Shown here: piece by piece, positions 8,620-16,430 of the stretch | How the letters are laid out: every line of letters starts with the position of its first letter | How positions within the stretch are numbered: position 1 is the first letter of the stretch | NCBI RefSeq assembly: GCF_003626535.1 | Contig: NZ_RBAL01000006.1 | Coordinates: 327,767 to 391,766 of the forward strand | DNA: 64,000 nucleotides | Source of the DNA: Streptomyces hoynatensis | GTDB lineage: Bacteria; Actinomycetota; Actinomycetes; Streptomycetales; Streptomycetaceae | Reading direction: 5' to 3' | The notes under the pieces: model-generated | The model's database searches: none | What the model saw: the letters and a program-made list of their open reading frames with translations, nothing else | Told to the model about the DNA's origin: nothing | Position numbers and translations under genes: made by a program

Positions 8620-9393
8620 TCACCAACTCCCGCCCTCCGCCGGGCCCGTGCGCAGCGCCCGCAGCAACTCGCCGGGCTCGCCGCGCCCTCCGGCGGCGGG
8701 ACCGTCCCCGCTGCGGGCCCCTGGCGGGCCGAAGGCGGCCCTGCCGGGCGCCGCCCCCGGCGCCTCGGCGGCCGATGCGGCCCGGCCGGGCGCGGGACCC
8801 GCCGGCGCCTCGCCCGCCGGCGCCCCGGTCCGCGCCGCGGCCCCGGGCCCGGCGGCCGGGCCGGCCGGGCGCCTGTTCTCGGCGAGCAGCCGCGCCAACT
8901 CGGCCATCCCGCGCGAGGTCTGACTCTTCACCGTACCCACGGAGATGCCCAGGGCGCGCGCCGTCTCGCGCTCGGACAGGTCGAAGGCGTGCCGCAGCAC
9001 CACGCAGGCCCGCTTGCGGTACGGCAGCCGGCCGAGCGCCGCCCGCACGTCGAGCACCGCGGGCACGTCGGGCCCCTCGGCCGGCTCGCCGTGCAGCGAC
9101 CAGAACAGGGCGATCCTGCGGCGTTCGCGGGTTCTGCTGCGGATGCGGGAGCGCGCCAGGTTGGCCACCACGCCGCGGGCGTAGGCGACCGGGTGCTCCG
9201 CGGCCCGCACCCGGTCCCAGCGGTGCCAGATCGCCACGAGCGCGTCGGCCGCCAGGTCGTCCGCGCTTTCCGCGCTGCCGGGCGTGCCCAGCAACAGGTG
9301 GGCGAGCCGGGAGAGTTCGGCGTGATGCCGCTCGAAGAACTCCCGGAACTCGTGGTCGAACTCATCGCTGTACTCATCGTTGGGGCTGGCCAC
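8620..9393 (-). CDS. ECF sigma factor, SigE-family type, with a long C-terminal extension
   Basis: Region 2 is visible at about residues 15-80 (FREFFERHHAELSRLAHLL, DDLAADALVAIWHRWDRV). Region 4 follows at about 110-165 (LPYRKRACVVLRHAFDLSERETARALGISVGTVKSQ). These bind the -10 and -35 elements. The GTG at 9393 is chosen because GAGGAGG lies just upstream. The 257-residue protein is longer than the usual about 170; the last about 85 residues are an Ala/Gly/Pro-rich tail of low complexity. The next gene is a membrane protein that may restrain it. Confidence 0.85.
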   Translation of the reverse strand: MASPNDEYSDEFDHEFREFFERHHAELSRLAHLLLGTPGSAESADDLAADALVAIWHRWDRVRAAEHPVAYARGVVANLARSRIRSRTRERRRIALFWSLHGEPAEGPDVPAVLDVRAALGRLPYRKRACVVLRHAFDLSERETARALGISVGTVKSQTSRGMAELARLLAENRRPAGPAAGPGAAARTGAPAGEAPAGPAPGRAASAAEAPGAAPGRAAFGPPGARSGDGPAAGGRGEPGELLRALRTGPAEGGSW

Positions 9394-9526
9394 GGCCAAC
9401 CTCCTCGGTAAGCGGCTCGTCGTGTGCGTGGACCCCGTCTGTTCGACGGGTCGTTCCGTGTTCGTCCCTGCGTGCGAGCCCCCAACGACTGTGGAGAGTA
9501 GCAGGCAATTTGTAGGCTGCCGAGGC

Positions 9527-10663
9527 ATGAGCGACAGTCCGGTGGTGCACATCAAGGGGAGGGTTCTGACGGGTCCTGACCCCGAGGCGGAGGTACGTGA
9601 AGAGGCCTGGGTGATAGGGGGCCTGATCAGCTATCGGCCCCCCGTCACCGCGCGGGAGGTCGTCACCGTCACCGGCTGGGCGCTGCCGGGACTGGTCGAC
9701 GCCCACTGCCACGTCGGCCTCGACGCGCACGGGGCGGTGGACCGGGCGACCGCGGAGCGGCAGGCCCTGACCGACCGGGACGCCGGTGCCCTGCTGCTGC
9801 GCGACGCGGGCTCGGCCGCCGACACCCGCTGGATGGACGAGCGGGCGGACCTGCCGCGGCTGATCAGGGCCGGCCGGCACATCGCGCGGCCGCGCCGCTA
9901 TCTCCGCAACTACGCGCACGAGATCGAGCCGGACCGGCTGGTCGAGGTGGTGCGCGGGGAGGCGCGGCGCGGCGACGGCTGGGTCAAGCTGGTGGGGGAC
10001 TGGATCGACAGGGAACGCGGCGACCTCGCGCCCTGCTGGCCCGCGGACGTGCTGCGGGAGGCGGTGGCCGCGGCGCACGAGGAGGGGGCGCGGGTCACCG
10101 CCCACTGCTTCGCCGGGGACTCGCTGCCCGACCTGGTGGCGGCGGGCATCGACTGCATCGAGCACGCCACCGGGCTGACCGAGGAGACCATCCCGCTGTT
10201 CGCCGAGCGGGGCGTGGCGATCGTCCCCACCCTGGTCAACATCGCCACCTTCCCGGGCCTCGCGGCGGGCGGGGAGGCCAAGTTCCCGCGCTGGGCGGAC
10301 CATCTGAGGCGGCTGCACGCGCGCCGGTACGCCACCGTGCGCGCGGCCTGGGAGGCGGGGGTCCCGGTGTACGCGGGCACCGACGCGGGCGGCGGGCTCG
10401 CCCACGGCCTCGTCGCCGAGGAGGTGGCCGAGCTGGTGCGGGCAGGACTGCCGGCAACGGCCGCGCTGTCCGCGGCCACCTGGGGCGCCAGGGCCTGGCT
10501 CGGGCGCCCGGGGCTGACCGAGGGGGCGCCCGCCGACCTCGTCGTCTACCCGGCCGACCCGCGCCGGGACGTGCGGGTGCTGGCCGCCCCCGCACTCGTG
10601 CTGCTGCGCGGGCGGCCGGTGCGCCGGGCCGGCGGGGGCCGGCCGGGCCCGCTCAGCCCGTGA
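9527..10663 (+). CDS. Amidohydrolase-family metal-dependent hydrolase
   Basis: The 378-residue protein belongs to the amidohydrolase (imidazolonepropionase/prolidase-like) superfamily. Metal-binding marks are the HxH in GLVDAHCHVGLDAHG, a histidine in ARVTAHCFAGD, the histidine of GIDCIEHATG and the aspartate in YAGTDAGGG. The C-terminal TEGAPADLVVYPADPRRDVRVL is the usual beta-sandwich return. Substrate cannot be read from sequence. The ATG at 9527 (MSDSPVVHIKGR) is divergent from the sigma factor gene by 133 bp. Its last 11 bases overlap the end of a convergent small gene. Confidence 0.85.
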   Translation: MSDSPVVHIKGRVLTGPDPEAEVREEAWVIGGLISYRPPVTAREVVTVTGWALPGLVDAHCHVGLDAHGAVDRATAERQALTDRDAGALLLRDAGSAADTRWMDERADLPRLIRAGRHIARPRRYLRNYAHEIEPDRLVEVVRGEARRGDGWVKLVGDWIDRERGDLAPCWPADVLREAVAAAHEEGARVTAHCFAGDSLPDLVAAGIDCIEHATGLTEETIPLFAERGVAIVPTLVNIATFPGLAAGGEAKFPRWADHLRRLHARRYATVRAAWEAGVPVYAGTDAGGGLAHGLVAEEVAELVRAGLPATAALSAATWGARAWLGRPGLTEGAPADLVVYPADPRRDVRVLAAPALVLLRGRPVRRAGGGRPGPLSP

Positions 10664-10856
10664 TGATCCACACGCCGTAGCCGACCGCCGCCGCGCACAG
10701 CGCGAAGCTGGCGTAGCCGACCGGCCGCACGGCGCGCGTCACGGAGGCCGAGGAGCGCATCCCGACCGAGAAGAGGCCGACGAGGGCCGAGGTCAGCAGC
10801 ACCGAGACGAGGGCGACCTGCCCCAGCGCGGACCAGTCGATGTGCGCGAAGCCCAT
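10653..10856 (-). CDS. Small membrane protein next to the phosphate transporter
   Basis: A 67-residue protein (MGFAHIDWSALGQVALVSVL...) with two predicted membrane helices, about 11-31 and 46-66, joined by a basic loop (RSSASVTRAVRPVG). It starts 23 bp after the pit gene on the same strand and so is probably cotranscribed. Function is unknown. Position suggests a transporter-associated role. Confidence 0.7.
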   Translation of the reverse strand: MGFAHIDWSALGQVALVSVLLTSALVGLFSVGMRSSASVTRAVRPVGYASFALCAAAVGYGVWIITG

Positions 10857-10879
10857 GGGGAACCTCCGGTCTTGCGCCG

Positions 10880-12211
10880 TCAGGAGACGGGGTCGGTCGC
10901 GGTCGGGTGCGGCGCGGGCGCCGCCGGGGGAGCGGGGATGATCACGGGAAGGGCCGTCTCCGCCGGCCTGGGCGCCTCCCCGGCCGGCTCGGCGACGGGG
11001 CCCACCGGGGCGTTCAGGGCGACGTCCACCGGGAGCTCCGCCGGGAGATCCGCGGTGACGCCCGTCCCGGGCACCGGCTCCGCGTTCACCTCGGCAGCCG
11101 TCCCGGCCCGCGGCTCGTTCACGTTGGTGTGGTCGATCGGGTCGCGGCTCGCCCGCTGCCAGATCCCCACCCCCGCGAGCAGGAGCAGCACGAAGACGGC
11201 CGCCACGCCCCAGTCGCCCTGGTCGGCGAGCAGCGCGCCGAGCGCGCCCACCGCGGCCGCGGCGGGCAGGGTCAGGCACCAGGCCGCGGCCATCCGGCCC
11301 GCCGTGGACCAGCGCACCACCCCGCCGCGGCGGCCCATGCCGCTGCCGAGCACGGCACCCGAGCACACCTGCGTGGTGGACAGCGCGAAGCCGAGGTGCG
11401 AGGAGGCCAGGATCGTGGTGGCGGCGCCGGTCTGGGCGGCGAAGCCCTGCGCGGGCTGGATGTCCGTGAGGCCCTTGCCCATCGTGCGGATGATCCGCCA
11501 GCCGCCGAGGTAGGTGCCGAGCGCGATGGCGGCCCCGGCCGAGGCGATGACCCACAGCGGCGGGTCGGAGCCCGGGGCGAGGGAACCGCCGGTGATCAGC
11601 GCGAGGGTCATCACGCCCATCGTCTTCTGCGCGTCGTTGGTGCCGTGGGCCAGCGAGACCAGCGCGGCCGAGGCGATCTGGCCGGCCCGGTAGCCGCGGG
11701 CGCTGGCCCGTTCGTCGGCGCCGCGGGTGAGCCGGTAGGTCAGCCTGGTGGCGAGCGTCGCGGCGATCCCGGCGACCAGCGGCGCGGCCACCGCCGGGAC
11801 GATCACCTTGGTCAGCACGGCGTCGCCGTTGATCGCGTCCGCGCCCACCGAGGCCAGGGTGGCGCCGATCAGGCCGCCGAAGAGGGCGTGCGAGGAACTG
11901 GAGGGCAGCCCCGCGAGCCAGGTCAAAAGATTCCAGACGATCGCCCCGACGAGGCCGGCGAAGATGACCTCGGGTCTGACCCCGGCCTCCTCGTCGATGA
12001 TGCCGCCGGAGATGGTGCGGGCCACCTCGACCGAGAGGAAGGCCCCGAGCAGGTTCAGCGCCGCCGACATCGCCACCGCCGCCCGGGGGCCCATCGCCCC
12101 GGTCGAGATCGTGGTGGCCATGGCATTGGCCGTGTCGTGGAAGCCGTTGGTGAAGTCGAACGCCAGAGCCGTGACGATCACGATGGTGATCAGCAACGTT
12201 ACGTGTTCCAT
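10880..12211 (-). CDS. Low-affinity inorganic phosphate transporter, PiT family (pitH2-like)
   Basis: The 443-residue polytopic protein carries the two PiT signatures: DFTNGFHDTANAMAT near the N-terminus and SLAHGTNDAQKTMGV in the second half. GLPSSSSHALFGGLIGA is also present. PiT carriers import metal-phosphate with protons or sodium. A cytoplasmic Pro/Ala-rich tail of about 95 residues follows the last helix. The ATG at 12211 (MEHVTLLITIV) is preferred over a TTG at 12244. From memory, S. coelicolor pitH2 lies in the same neighbourhood beside an aldolase gene and is controlled by PhoP, consistent with the PHO-box-like repeats upstream. Confidence 0.92.
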   Translation of the reverse strand: MEHVTLLITIVIVTALAFDFTNGFHDTANAMATTISTGAMGPRAAVAMSAALNLLGAFLSVEVARTISGGIIDEEAGVRPEVIFAGLVGAIVWNLLTWLAGLPSSSSHALFGGLIGATLASVGADAINGDAVLTKVIVPAVAAPLVAGIAATLATRLTYRLTRGADERASARGYRAGQIASAALVSLAHGTNDAQKTMGVMTLALITGGSLAPGSDPPLWVIASAGAAIALGTYLGGWRIIRTMGKGLTDIQPAQGFAAQTGAATTILASSHLGFALSTTQVCSGAVLGSGMGRRGGVVRWSTAGRMAAAWCLTLPAAAAVGALGALLADQGDWGVAAVFVLLLLAGVGIWQRASRDPIDHTNVNEPRAGTAAEVNAEPVPGTGVTADLPAELPVDVALNAPVGPVAEPAGEAPRPAETALPVIIPAPPAAPAPHPTATDPVS

Positions 12212-12263
12212 ATACCCGGACAATCGTTCGGCGGGCGGGACCAAGCGTCGTTAACGTAAAGTG

Positions 12264-12285
12264 AATAGGTGAACGGAAGATGAAT
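12264..12285 (-). promoter_or_regulatory. PHO-box-like tandem repeat upstream of the phosphate transporter
   Basis: Read on the minus strand, two abutting 11-nt units are ATTCATCTTCC (12285-12275) and GTTCACCTATT (12274-12264). The Streptomyces PhoP box is built of 11-nt direct repeats starting GTTCACC. The pair sits about 55-75 bp upstream of the pit start. It overlaps the first codons of the divergent aldolase gene (ATG 12280), so PhoP binding could affect both genes. Confidence 0.6.
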
Positions 12286-12972
12286 TTGCGGCGGCGGGAA
12301 CCTGTTACTTGGCGGCGGGCCTGGCGGGAGCTTCTGGGGACCGCCCGGCGCACCGTGACCGAGGGGCTGGTCGTCGGCACCTCGGGCAACGTATCGGTGC
12401 GGCTCGGCGAGGCCGTGCTGGTCACCCCGAGCGGCGTGCCGTACGACCGGCTCGGCCCGCGCGACCTCCTGGCCGTGGACCTCGACGGCCGCCGGCTGAC
12501 CGGCTCCCTCCCGCCGACCAGCGAGCTGCCGATGCACCTCGCCGTCTACCGCGAGACCGGGGCCGCGGCCATCGTGCACACCCACGCGGTGCACGCCACC
12601 GCGGTCTCCACGCTCGTCGACGAGCTGCCCGCCATCCACTACATGACCGCCGCGCTCGGCGGCCCGGTGCGCGTGGCCCCCTACGCGACCTACGGCAGCG
12701 AGGAACTCGCCGCCCACGCCCTGGCCGCGCTGCGCGGGCGCAGCGGCTGCCTGCTGCGCAACCACGGCACCCTGGTCCACGGCCCCGACCTGCGGCGTGC
12801 CTTCGAGCACACCGCGCAGCTGGAGTGGATGTGCCGCCTGTGGCTGGCCGCGAGCTCGGTGCCGGGCCGCGCCCCCACCCTGCTCGGCCCCGGGCAGCTG
12901 GCGGAGGTGGCGGACAGGCTGCGCACCTACGGCCCGCAGGACCCGGCCGCTCCCGCGCCGAACGGGCCCTGA
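12280..12972 (+). CDS. Class II aldolase/adducin-family protein (L-fuculose-phosphate aldolase-like)
   Basis: The 230-residue protein shows the class II aldolase fold: TSGNVSVRLGEAVLVTPSG near the N-terminus, the zinc-binding HTHAVHATAVS, the metal histidine region LRNHGTLVHG and a SELPMHLAVYRETG helix. Enzymes of this family cleave or epimerise phosphorylated sugars with a divalent metal. The first about 12 residues (MNLRRREPVTWR) are basic and outside the fold. The ATG overlaps the PHO-box-like repeat of the divergent transporter gene. Substrate not determinable. Confidence 0.85.
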   Translation: MNLRRREPVTWRRAWRELLGTARRTVTEGLVVGTSGNVSVRLGEAVLVTPSGVPYDRLGPRDLLAVDLDGRRLTGSLPPTSELPMHLAVYRETGAAAIVHTHAVHATAVSTLVDELPAIHYMTAALGGPVRVAPYATYGSEELAAHALAALRGRSGCLLRNHGTLVHGPDLRRAFEHTAQLEWMCRLWLAASSVPGRAPTLLGPGQLAEVADRLRTYGPQDPAAPAPNGP

Positions 12973-13322
12973 CACTCCCTCACTACCCAGCCTTCGCCCG
13001 AGCAACGCCTCCCGGGGCGCGCCGGGCGCCGCGCACCACCGCGAGCGCCGGGCCGGCCGCCCGCCCCCGCGCCCCGCTCCGCCCCGGCCCCTCCGCCCCC
13101 AGCGCGCCCCCGCCTCCCCTCCGTCACCCTCCGTTTCCGCCCGCCCGCCCGCGGCACCCCGGGCGTTCCCGCGGCGCCTCCCCGCCCCCGCCCGCCCGCC
13201 GCCCCGCCGCTCCGCCTCCCGTCCATCGTTCCCTTGTGCGAAGCCGGGCCGCCGCGGGGACCCCGTGTCCCGGCGGCCCTCCCGAGTGGCCGCCCCCGCG
13301 CGGCGCGCGCATGCTTGAACCC
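12973..13322. other. Intergenic region with strong C-strand skew
   Basis: No gene is seen in these 350 bases. From about 13060 to 13230 the plus strand is dominated by C runs (CCCGCCC, CCCCC, CCGCCCGCCCGCC). The complementary strand therefore carries many G runs and could form G-quadruplexes. The 3' end must hold the promoter of the alpha/beta hydrolase gene. Confidence 0.45.
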
Positions 13323-14417
13323 ATGCGTCGGCGGACAACGGCGGCCCTCGCCGCCAGCACGTTGCTCGGTGCCGGAGCGGCCGTGGCCGCGGCCACGAAC
13401 GCCGTCCGCTTCCGGACCCTCGACGCCCCGGCGGGCTTCGCCGGGGCGCGGCTGATCGTGCACGGCACCACGGAGGGGCGGATCACCCTCACCCGTTCCC
13501 TCGACTCGCTGCTGCCTGGCACGTACGCCGTCACCAGCCGCTCCGCGCGCGCGGTCATCGGGCCGGTGATCGAGGACGCGCCCCGCCGCAGCCCCGACAC
13601 CGTCGTCCGCCGCCTGGAACGCGTCGACCAGGGGGAACTCACGCCGGGGAGCACCGTCCGCCTCACCCCGCAGCTCCACCGGGGAGACCCGCACGAGGCC
13701 CTCGGCATCGGCTACACCGACGTCCGGATCCCCGGCGAACGCGGCGAGCTGCCCGCCTGGTTCGTCCCGGCGCCCCGCGACACCTGGGTCATCGCCCTGC
13801 ACGGCCTCGGCAGCACCCGCGAGCACCCGCTGAACGTGCTGCCCCTGCTGCACCGGCTCCAGTTCCCCGTGCTGCTGCCCGACTACCCGGCCGAGGGCCT
13901 CGGCGCCGCCGAGTGGCCCGACGCCGACGCCGCGGTGCGGTACGCCGTCAGCTACGGCGCGCGCCGGGTGGTCTGCTACGGCTGGTCGGTGGGCGGGGCG
14001 ATGGCCATGCACGCCGCCGCCCGCTCCCCGCTGCGCGAACGCATCGCCGGCCTGGTGCTCGACTCGCCCGTCCTGGACCCGGCCGCCACGGTGCGCGCCC
14101 TGGCCGCGCGGCGCGGCGTGCCCTGGCCGCTGCACTCGCTGGCGGTGCGCGCGGCCCGCGACGGCCTCAGGCCGGGCGCGGGCGGCCCCCCGGCCGCCAA
14201 CCTGACCCGGCCGGGCGGCAGTCCGGTGCCCGTTCTCGTCTTCCACGGCCCCGACGACGGCATCGCTCCCTGGGACGCCTCGCGGGAGCTGGCCGGGCGG
14301 CACCCGGAGACCACCACCCTGCACACCGTCGCGGGCGCCGGGCACGCGGCGATGTGGAACGCCGACCCCGAGGGCTACGAGGAGCAGCTGCGGCGGTTCC
14401 TGATGCCGCTGATGTGA
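13323..14417 (+). CDS. Alpha/beta hydrolase, exported or membrane-anchored
   Basis: The 364-residue protein starts MRRRTTAALAAS followed by a hydrophobic stretch (about 6-27), a signal peptide or membrane anchor. The catalytic half has the alpha/beta hydrolase order: oxyanion segment WVIALHGLGSTREHPLNV, nucleophile elbow CYGWSVGGAMAMH, the acid in VLVFHGPDDGIAPWD and the histidine in GAGHAAMWN. The N-terminal half (about 30-150) is family-specific. An in-frame ATG at 13311 is an alternative; neither has a clear ribosome-binding site. Substrate unknown. Confidence 0.8.
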   Translation: MRRRTTAALAASTLLGAGAAVAAATNAVRFRTLDAPAGFAGARLIVHGTTEGRITLTRSLDSLLPGTYAVTSRSARAVIGPVIEDAPRRSPDTVVRRLERVDQGELTPGSTVRLTPQLHRGDPHEALGIGYTDVRIPGERGELPAWFVPAPRDTWVIALHGLGSTREHPLNVLPLLHRLQFPVLLPDYPAEGLGAAEWPDADAAVRYAVSYGARRVVCYGWSVGGAMAMHAAARSPLRERIAGLVLDSPVLDPAATVRALAARRGVPWPLHSLAVRAARDGLRPGAGGPPAANLTRPGGSPVPVLVFHGPDDGIAPWDASRELAGRHPETTTLHTVAGAGHAAMWNADPEGYEEQLRRFLMPLM

Positions 14418-14449
14418 GCGGAACACCCCCGGGGCCGAACGGCCGGGGC

Positions 14450-14592
14450 CGGAAAACCGGCAGGAAACCGGGCGGAACCCGAGCGAAGGCAAACGAAAGC
14501 CGGACAGTGCCCGAGTAAAACCCGGGCAAAACCCGAGCAGAAGCAGGGACGAACCAGAGCAGAATCCGGGCAGAACCCGCACGGACCCGGCC
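14450..14592. repeat. Degenerate array of 11-bp direct repeats
   Basis: About 13 consecutive units of exactly 11 bp can be laid end to end, with consensus near CAGAACCCGGG. Examples are CAGGAAACCGG at 14461, TAAAACCCGGG at 14516, CAAAACCCGAG at 14527, CAGAATCCGGG at 14560 and CAGAACCCGCA at 14571. The period is not a multiple of three, so it is not a coding repeat. It lies between the hydrolase stop and the next gene, within a 282-bp gap that holds no gene. Confidence 0.6.
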
Positions 14593-14699
14593 GTCCGCGG
14601 CCGCGCGCCGGCCGCGGAAACCGGGTGGTCCCGCGGGGTCATCTGGGGCTCTGTGCGGGGGGTTTGGGCTTTCGCGGCCCGAGCGGTGAAACTGCTCCG

Positions 14700-16244
14700 G
14701 TGACGTCCCGAACTCCGCGTGAGCCCCGGTTGCGACTTGTCCCCCTCCCGCCCGCAGGGCACGCCGTCTCGAACCGGCGCCAGAAGGAGGGCAGACGCAC
14801 GGCGAGGCCGCCGAGAGGCGTCGCCCCCCAGCCCCGGCTCGCCCGCCAGGCCAGGACGCTGCTGTCCGAGGCCGTCCGGCTGGCACGCTGGGCCGACCGC
14901 ACCGGCACCTCCCCCGAGGCGGACGTCGCCCAGGCCGCCGCCGAACTCGGCCTGACGGTCGGCCAGGTCCGCGACCACTGGAGCCGGGCGCGCCTTGCGG
15001 GCCTGGTCGAGACCGGGGTGGAGGCCGGTTCCGACGGCTCCGCGGCCACCGTGCGGGCCGGCTGGCGGCTGCGCGCCTGGGAGCGCGACGACAGCGCCGT
15101 GCTGCGCGGCTGGGTCGCGCTCTTCGACGCCTGGTCCCTCGCCCGCCCGGCGCCGCCCGACGCCGACCCCGGCCTCGCCGCCGACGTCGTGGCCGCCGTT
15201 CCGCAGCTGCTCTCCGTCATGTTCCTCTCGGACGGGCCGGTCACCGGCGCCGGGCTGATCGACCTGCTGCGGCAGCGCATCACCGAGCTGCGCGCCGAAC
15301 GCCCCGCCCCCGGCATAGCCGCCACCGGGGAAGGCGAGCCCGCGGCGGCGCGCGTGGCCACGCTCCCGCGCCAGGGCAGGCGCCCGGCGGCGGAGCCAGG
15401 GAGCACCGGGAGCACCGCGGGCACCGGGAGCACGGGCGGGGGCGGCGAGGGCGGCGGAGCCGCCGTCCGCGCCGGAGCCGCCGCGGACGAGGCCGAGCTG
15501 GTCAGGCTGCTCGGCTGGGCCCTGGACGCGCTGGCCTCCGTCGGGGCGCTCACCCTCCACGCGCGTAGCCGCCACCCCGAGCGGGCCCGGCTGACCGACC
15601 TCGGCGGCTGGGCGATGTGGACCAAGCTGGAGCAGATCTGCATCGCGGCCCAGAGCCCGGCCGGCGGCAACATCGAGCAGTCCGCCGTGGCCATGCTGCG
15701 CGGCTGCGCCGGCCTCACCCCCGGCCCCGCGCGGGACGAGTACCGCGCCTGGCTCGCCGCCCGCCCCACCGCCCCGGCCGTCACCGAATTGCTGGAGGCG
15801 GCCCGCGGGGAGGACGCCCTCATCCGCGGCCTGGCCTTCGAGGCGCTGCGCGTCGTGGGCGCCCCGGCGCTCGCCGCGGTGCGCGCGGTCGTCGACGAGC
15901 CGGTGCTCAGGCCGTACGCGCTGCTGTGGCTCGCCGACCACCAGGGCATGGACCCGCGCGACGAGGCGGGCTCGGCCCGGGGCGTGCTCACCCGCGCCGA
16001 GGAGACCTGGCTGTGGGTGGACACCGCCTCCGCCGCCCAGGAGCACGGGGCGGAGGGCGTGCTGCTCGACCACCTCGACGCGGCGCCCCAGCCGTCGGTC
16101 ACGGAGCTGGTGGACGAGATCCGCACCTGCGGGCACCCGCGCACCGTGCAGGTGCTGCTCGCGCTCGCCTCCGCGCACCCCGACCCGGCCGTCACCAAGC
16201 GGGTGCGCCGGGCCGCCTTCCAGGTGCACGCCGGCGGCGCCTGA
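14700..16244 (+). CDS. Conserved hypothetical protein of Streptomyces type
   Basis: The 514-residue protein is not assigned to a family here. Residues about 50-100 contain a helix-turn-helix-like run (LLSEAVRLARWADRTG, AAAELGLTVGQVRDHWSRARLAGLVETG), suggesting a DNA-binding or winged domain. A Gly/Ser/Thr-rich linker lies near residues 225-260 (GSTGSTAGTGSTGGGGEGG). The C-terminal half is all-helical, possibly HEAT-like (LLEAARGEDALIRGLAFEALRVVGAPAL). The GTG at 14700 is chosen for its position; an ATG at 14625 would add 25 unconvincing residues. Function unknown. Confidence 0.7.
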   Translation: MTSRTPREPRLRLVPLPPAGHAVSNRRQKEGRRTARPPRGVAPQPRLARQARTLLSEAVRLARWADRTGTSPEADVAQAAAELGLTVGQVRDHWSRARLAGLVETGVEAGSDGSAATVRAGWRLRAWERDDSAVLRGWVALFDAWSLARPAPPDADPGLAADVVAAVPQLLSVMFLSDGPVTGAGLIDLLRQRITELRAERPAPGIAATGEGEPAAARVATLPRQGRRPAAEPGSTGSTAGTGSTGGGGEGGGAAVRAGAAADEAELVRLLGWALDALASVGALTLHARSRHPERARLTDLGGWAMWTKLEQICIAAQSPAGGNIEQSAVAMLRGCAGLTPGPARDEYRAWLAARPTAPAVTELLEAARGEDALIRGLAFEALRVVGAPALAAVRAVVDEPVLRPYALLWLADHQGMDPRDEAGSARGVLTRAEETWLWVDTASAAQEHGAEGVLLDHLDAAPQPSVTELVDEIRTCGHPRTVQVLLALASAHPDPAVTKRVRRAAFQVHAGGA

Positions 16245-16349
16245 AGGACCGGCGCCGCGCGCGAGCCGCGAAACGAGCCCCCGGGCGAGCCCGGGCGACC
16301 CCCCGAGCGGGCCGGGAAAAGCGTTTGCCCCCGCCGTTAGAATGACCGC

Positions 16350-16373
16350 ATGGACATTCAGCTCCTCGACTAG
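16350..16373 (+). CDS. Putative 7-codon leader peptide upstream of the ABC-F gene
   Basis: ATG at 16350 opens a 7-residue frame, MDIQLLD, ending in TAG. A TAGAAT hexamer (16338-16343) resembling a -10 box ends 6 nt before the ATG, typical of a leaderless Streptomyces transcript. Bases 16372-16377 (AGCGGG), overlapping the leader stop codon, are complementary to CCCGCT at 16414-16419. That second arm touches the ABC-F ribosome-binding site (GGAGA at 16420-16424). This is the layout of a translational attenuator. Expression is inferred, not shown. Confidence 0.5.
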   Translation: MDIQLLD

Positions 16374-16430
16374 CGGGCGCCCTTCCCCCAGCCGTCCCTG
16401 CCTCACGCCTCATCCCGCTGGAGACCGTCC

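Noticed and set aside
14450..14592. CRISPR array
   Set aside because: The 11-bp units are contiguous without spacers and are degenerate.
12927..16406. A 1,159-codon open frame on the minus strand
   Set aside because: Opposes two plus-strand genes with better codon use; no domain is recognisable.
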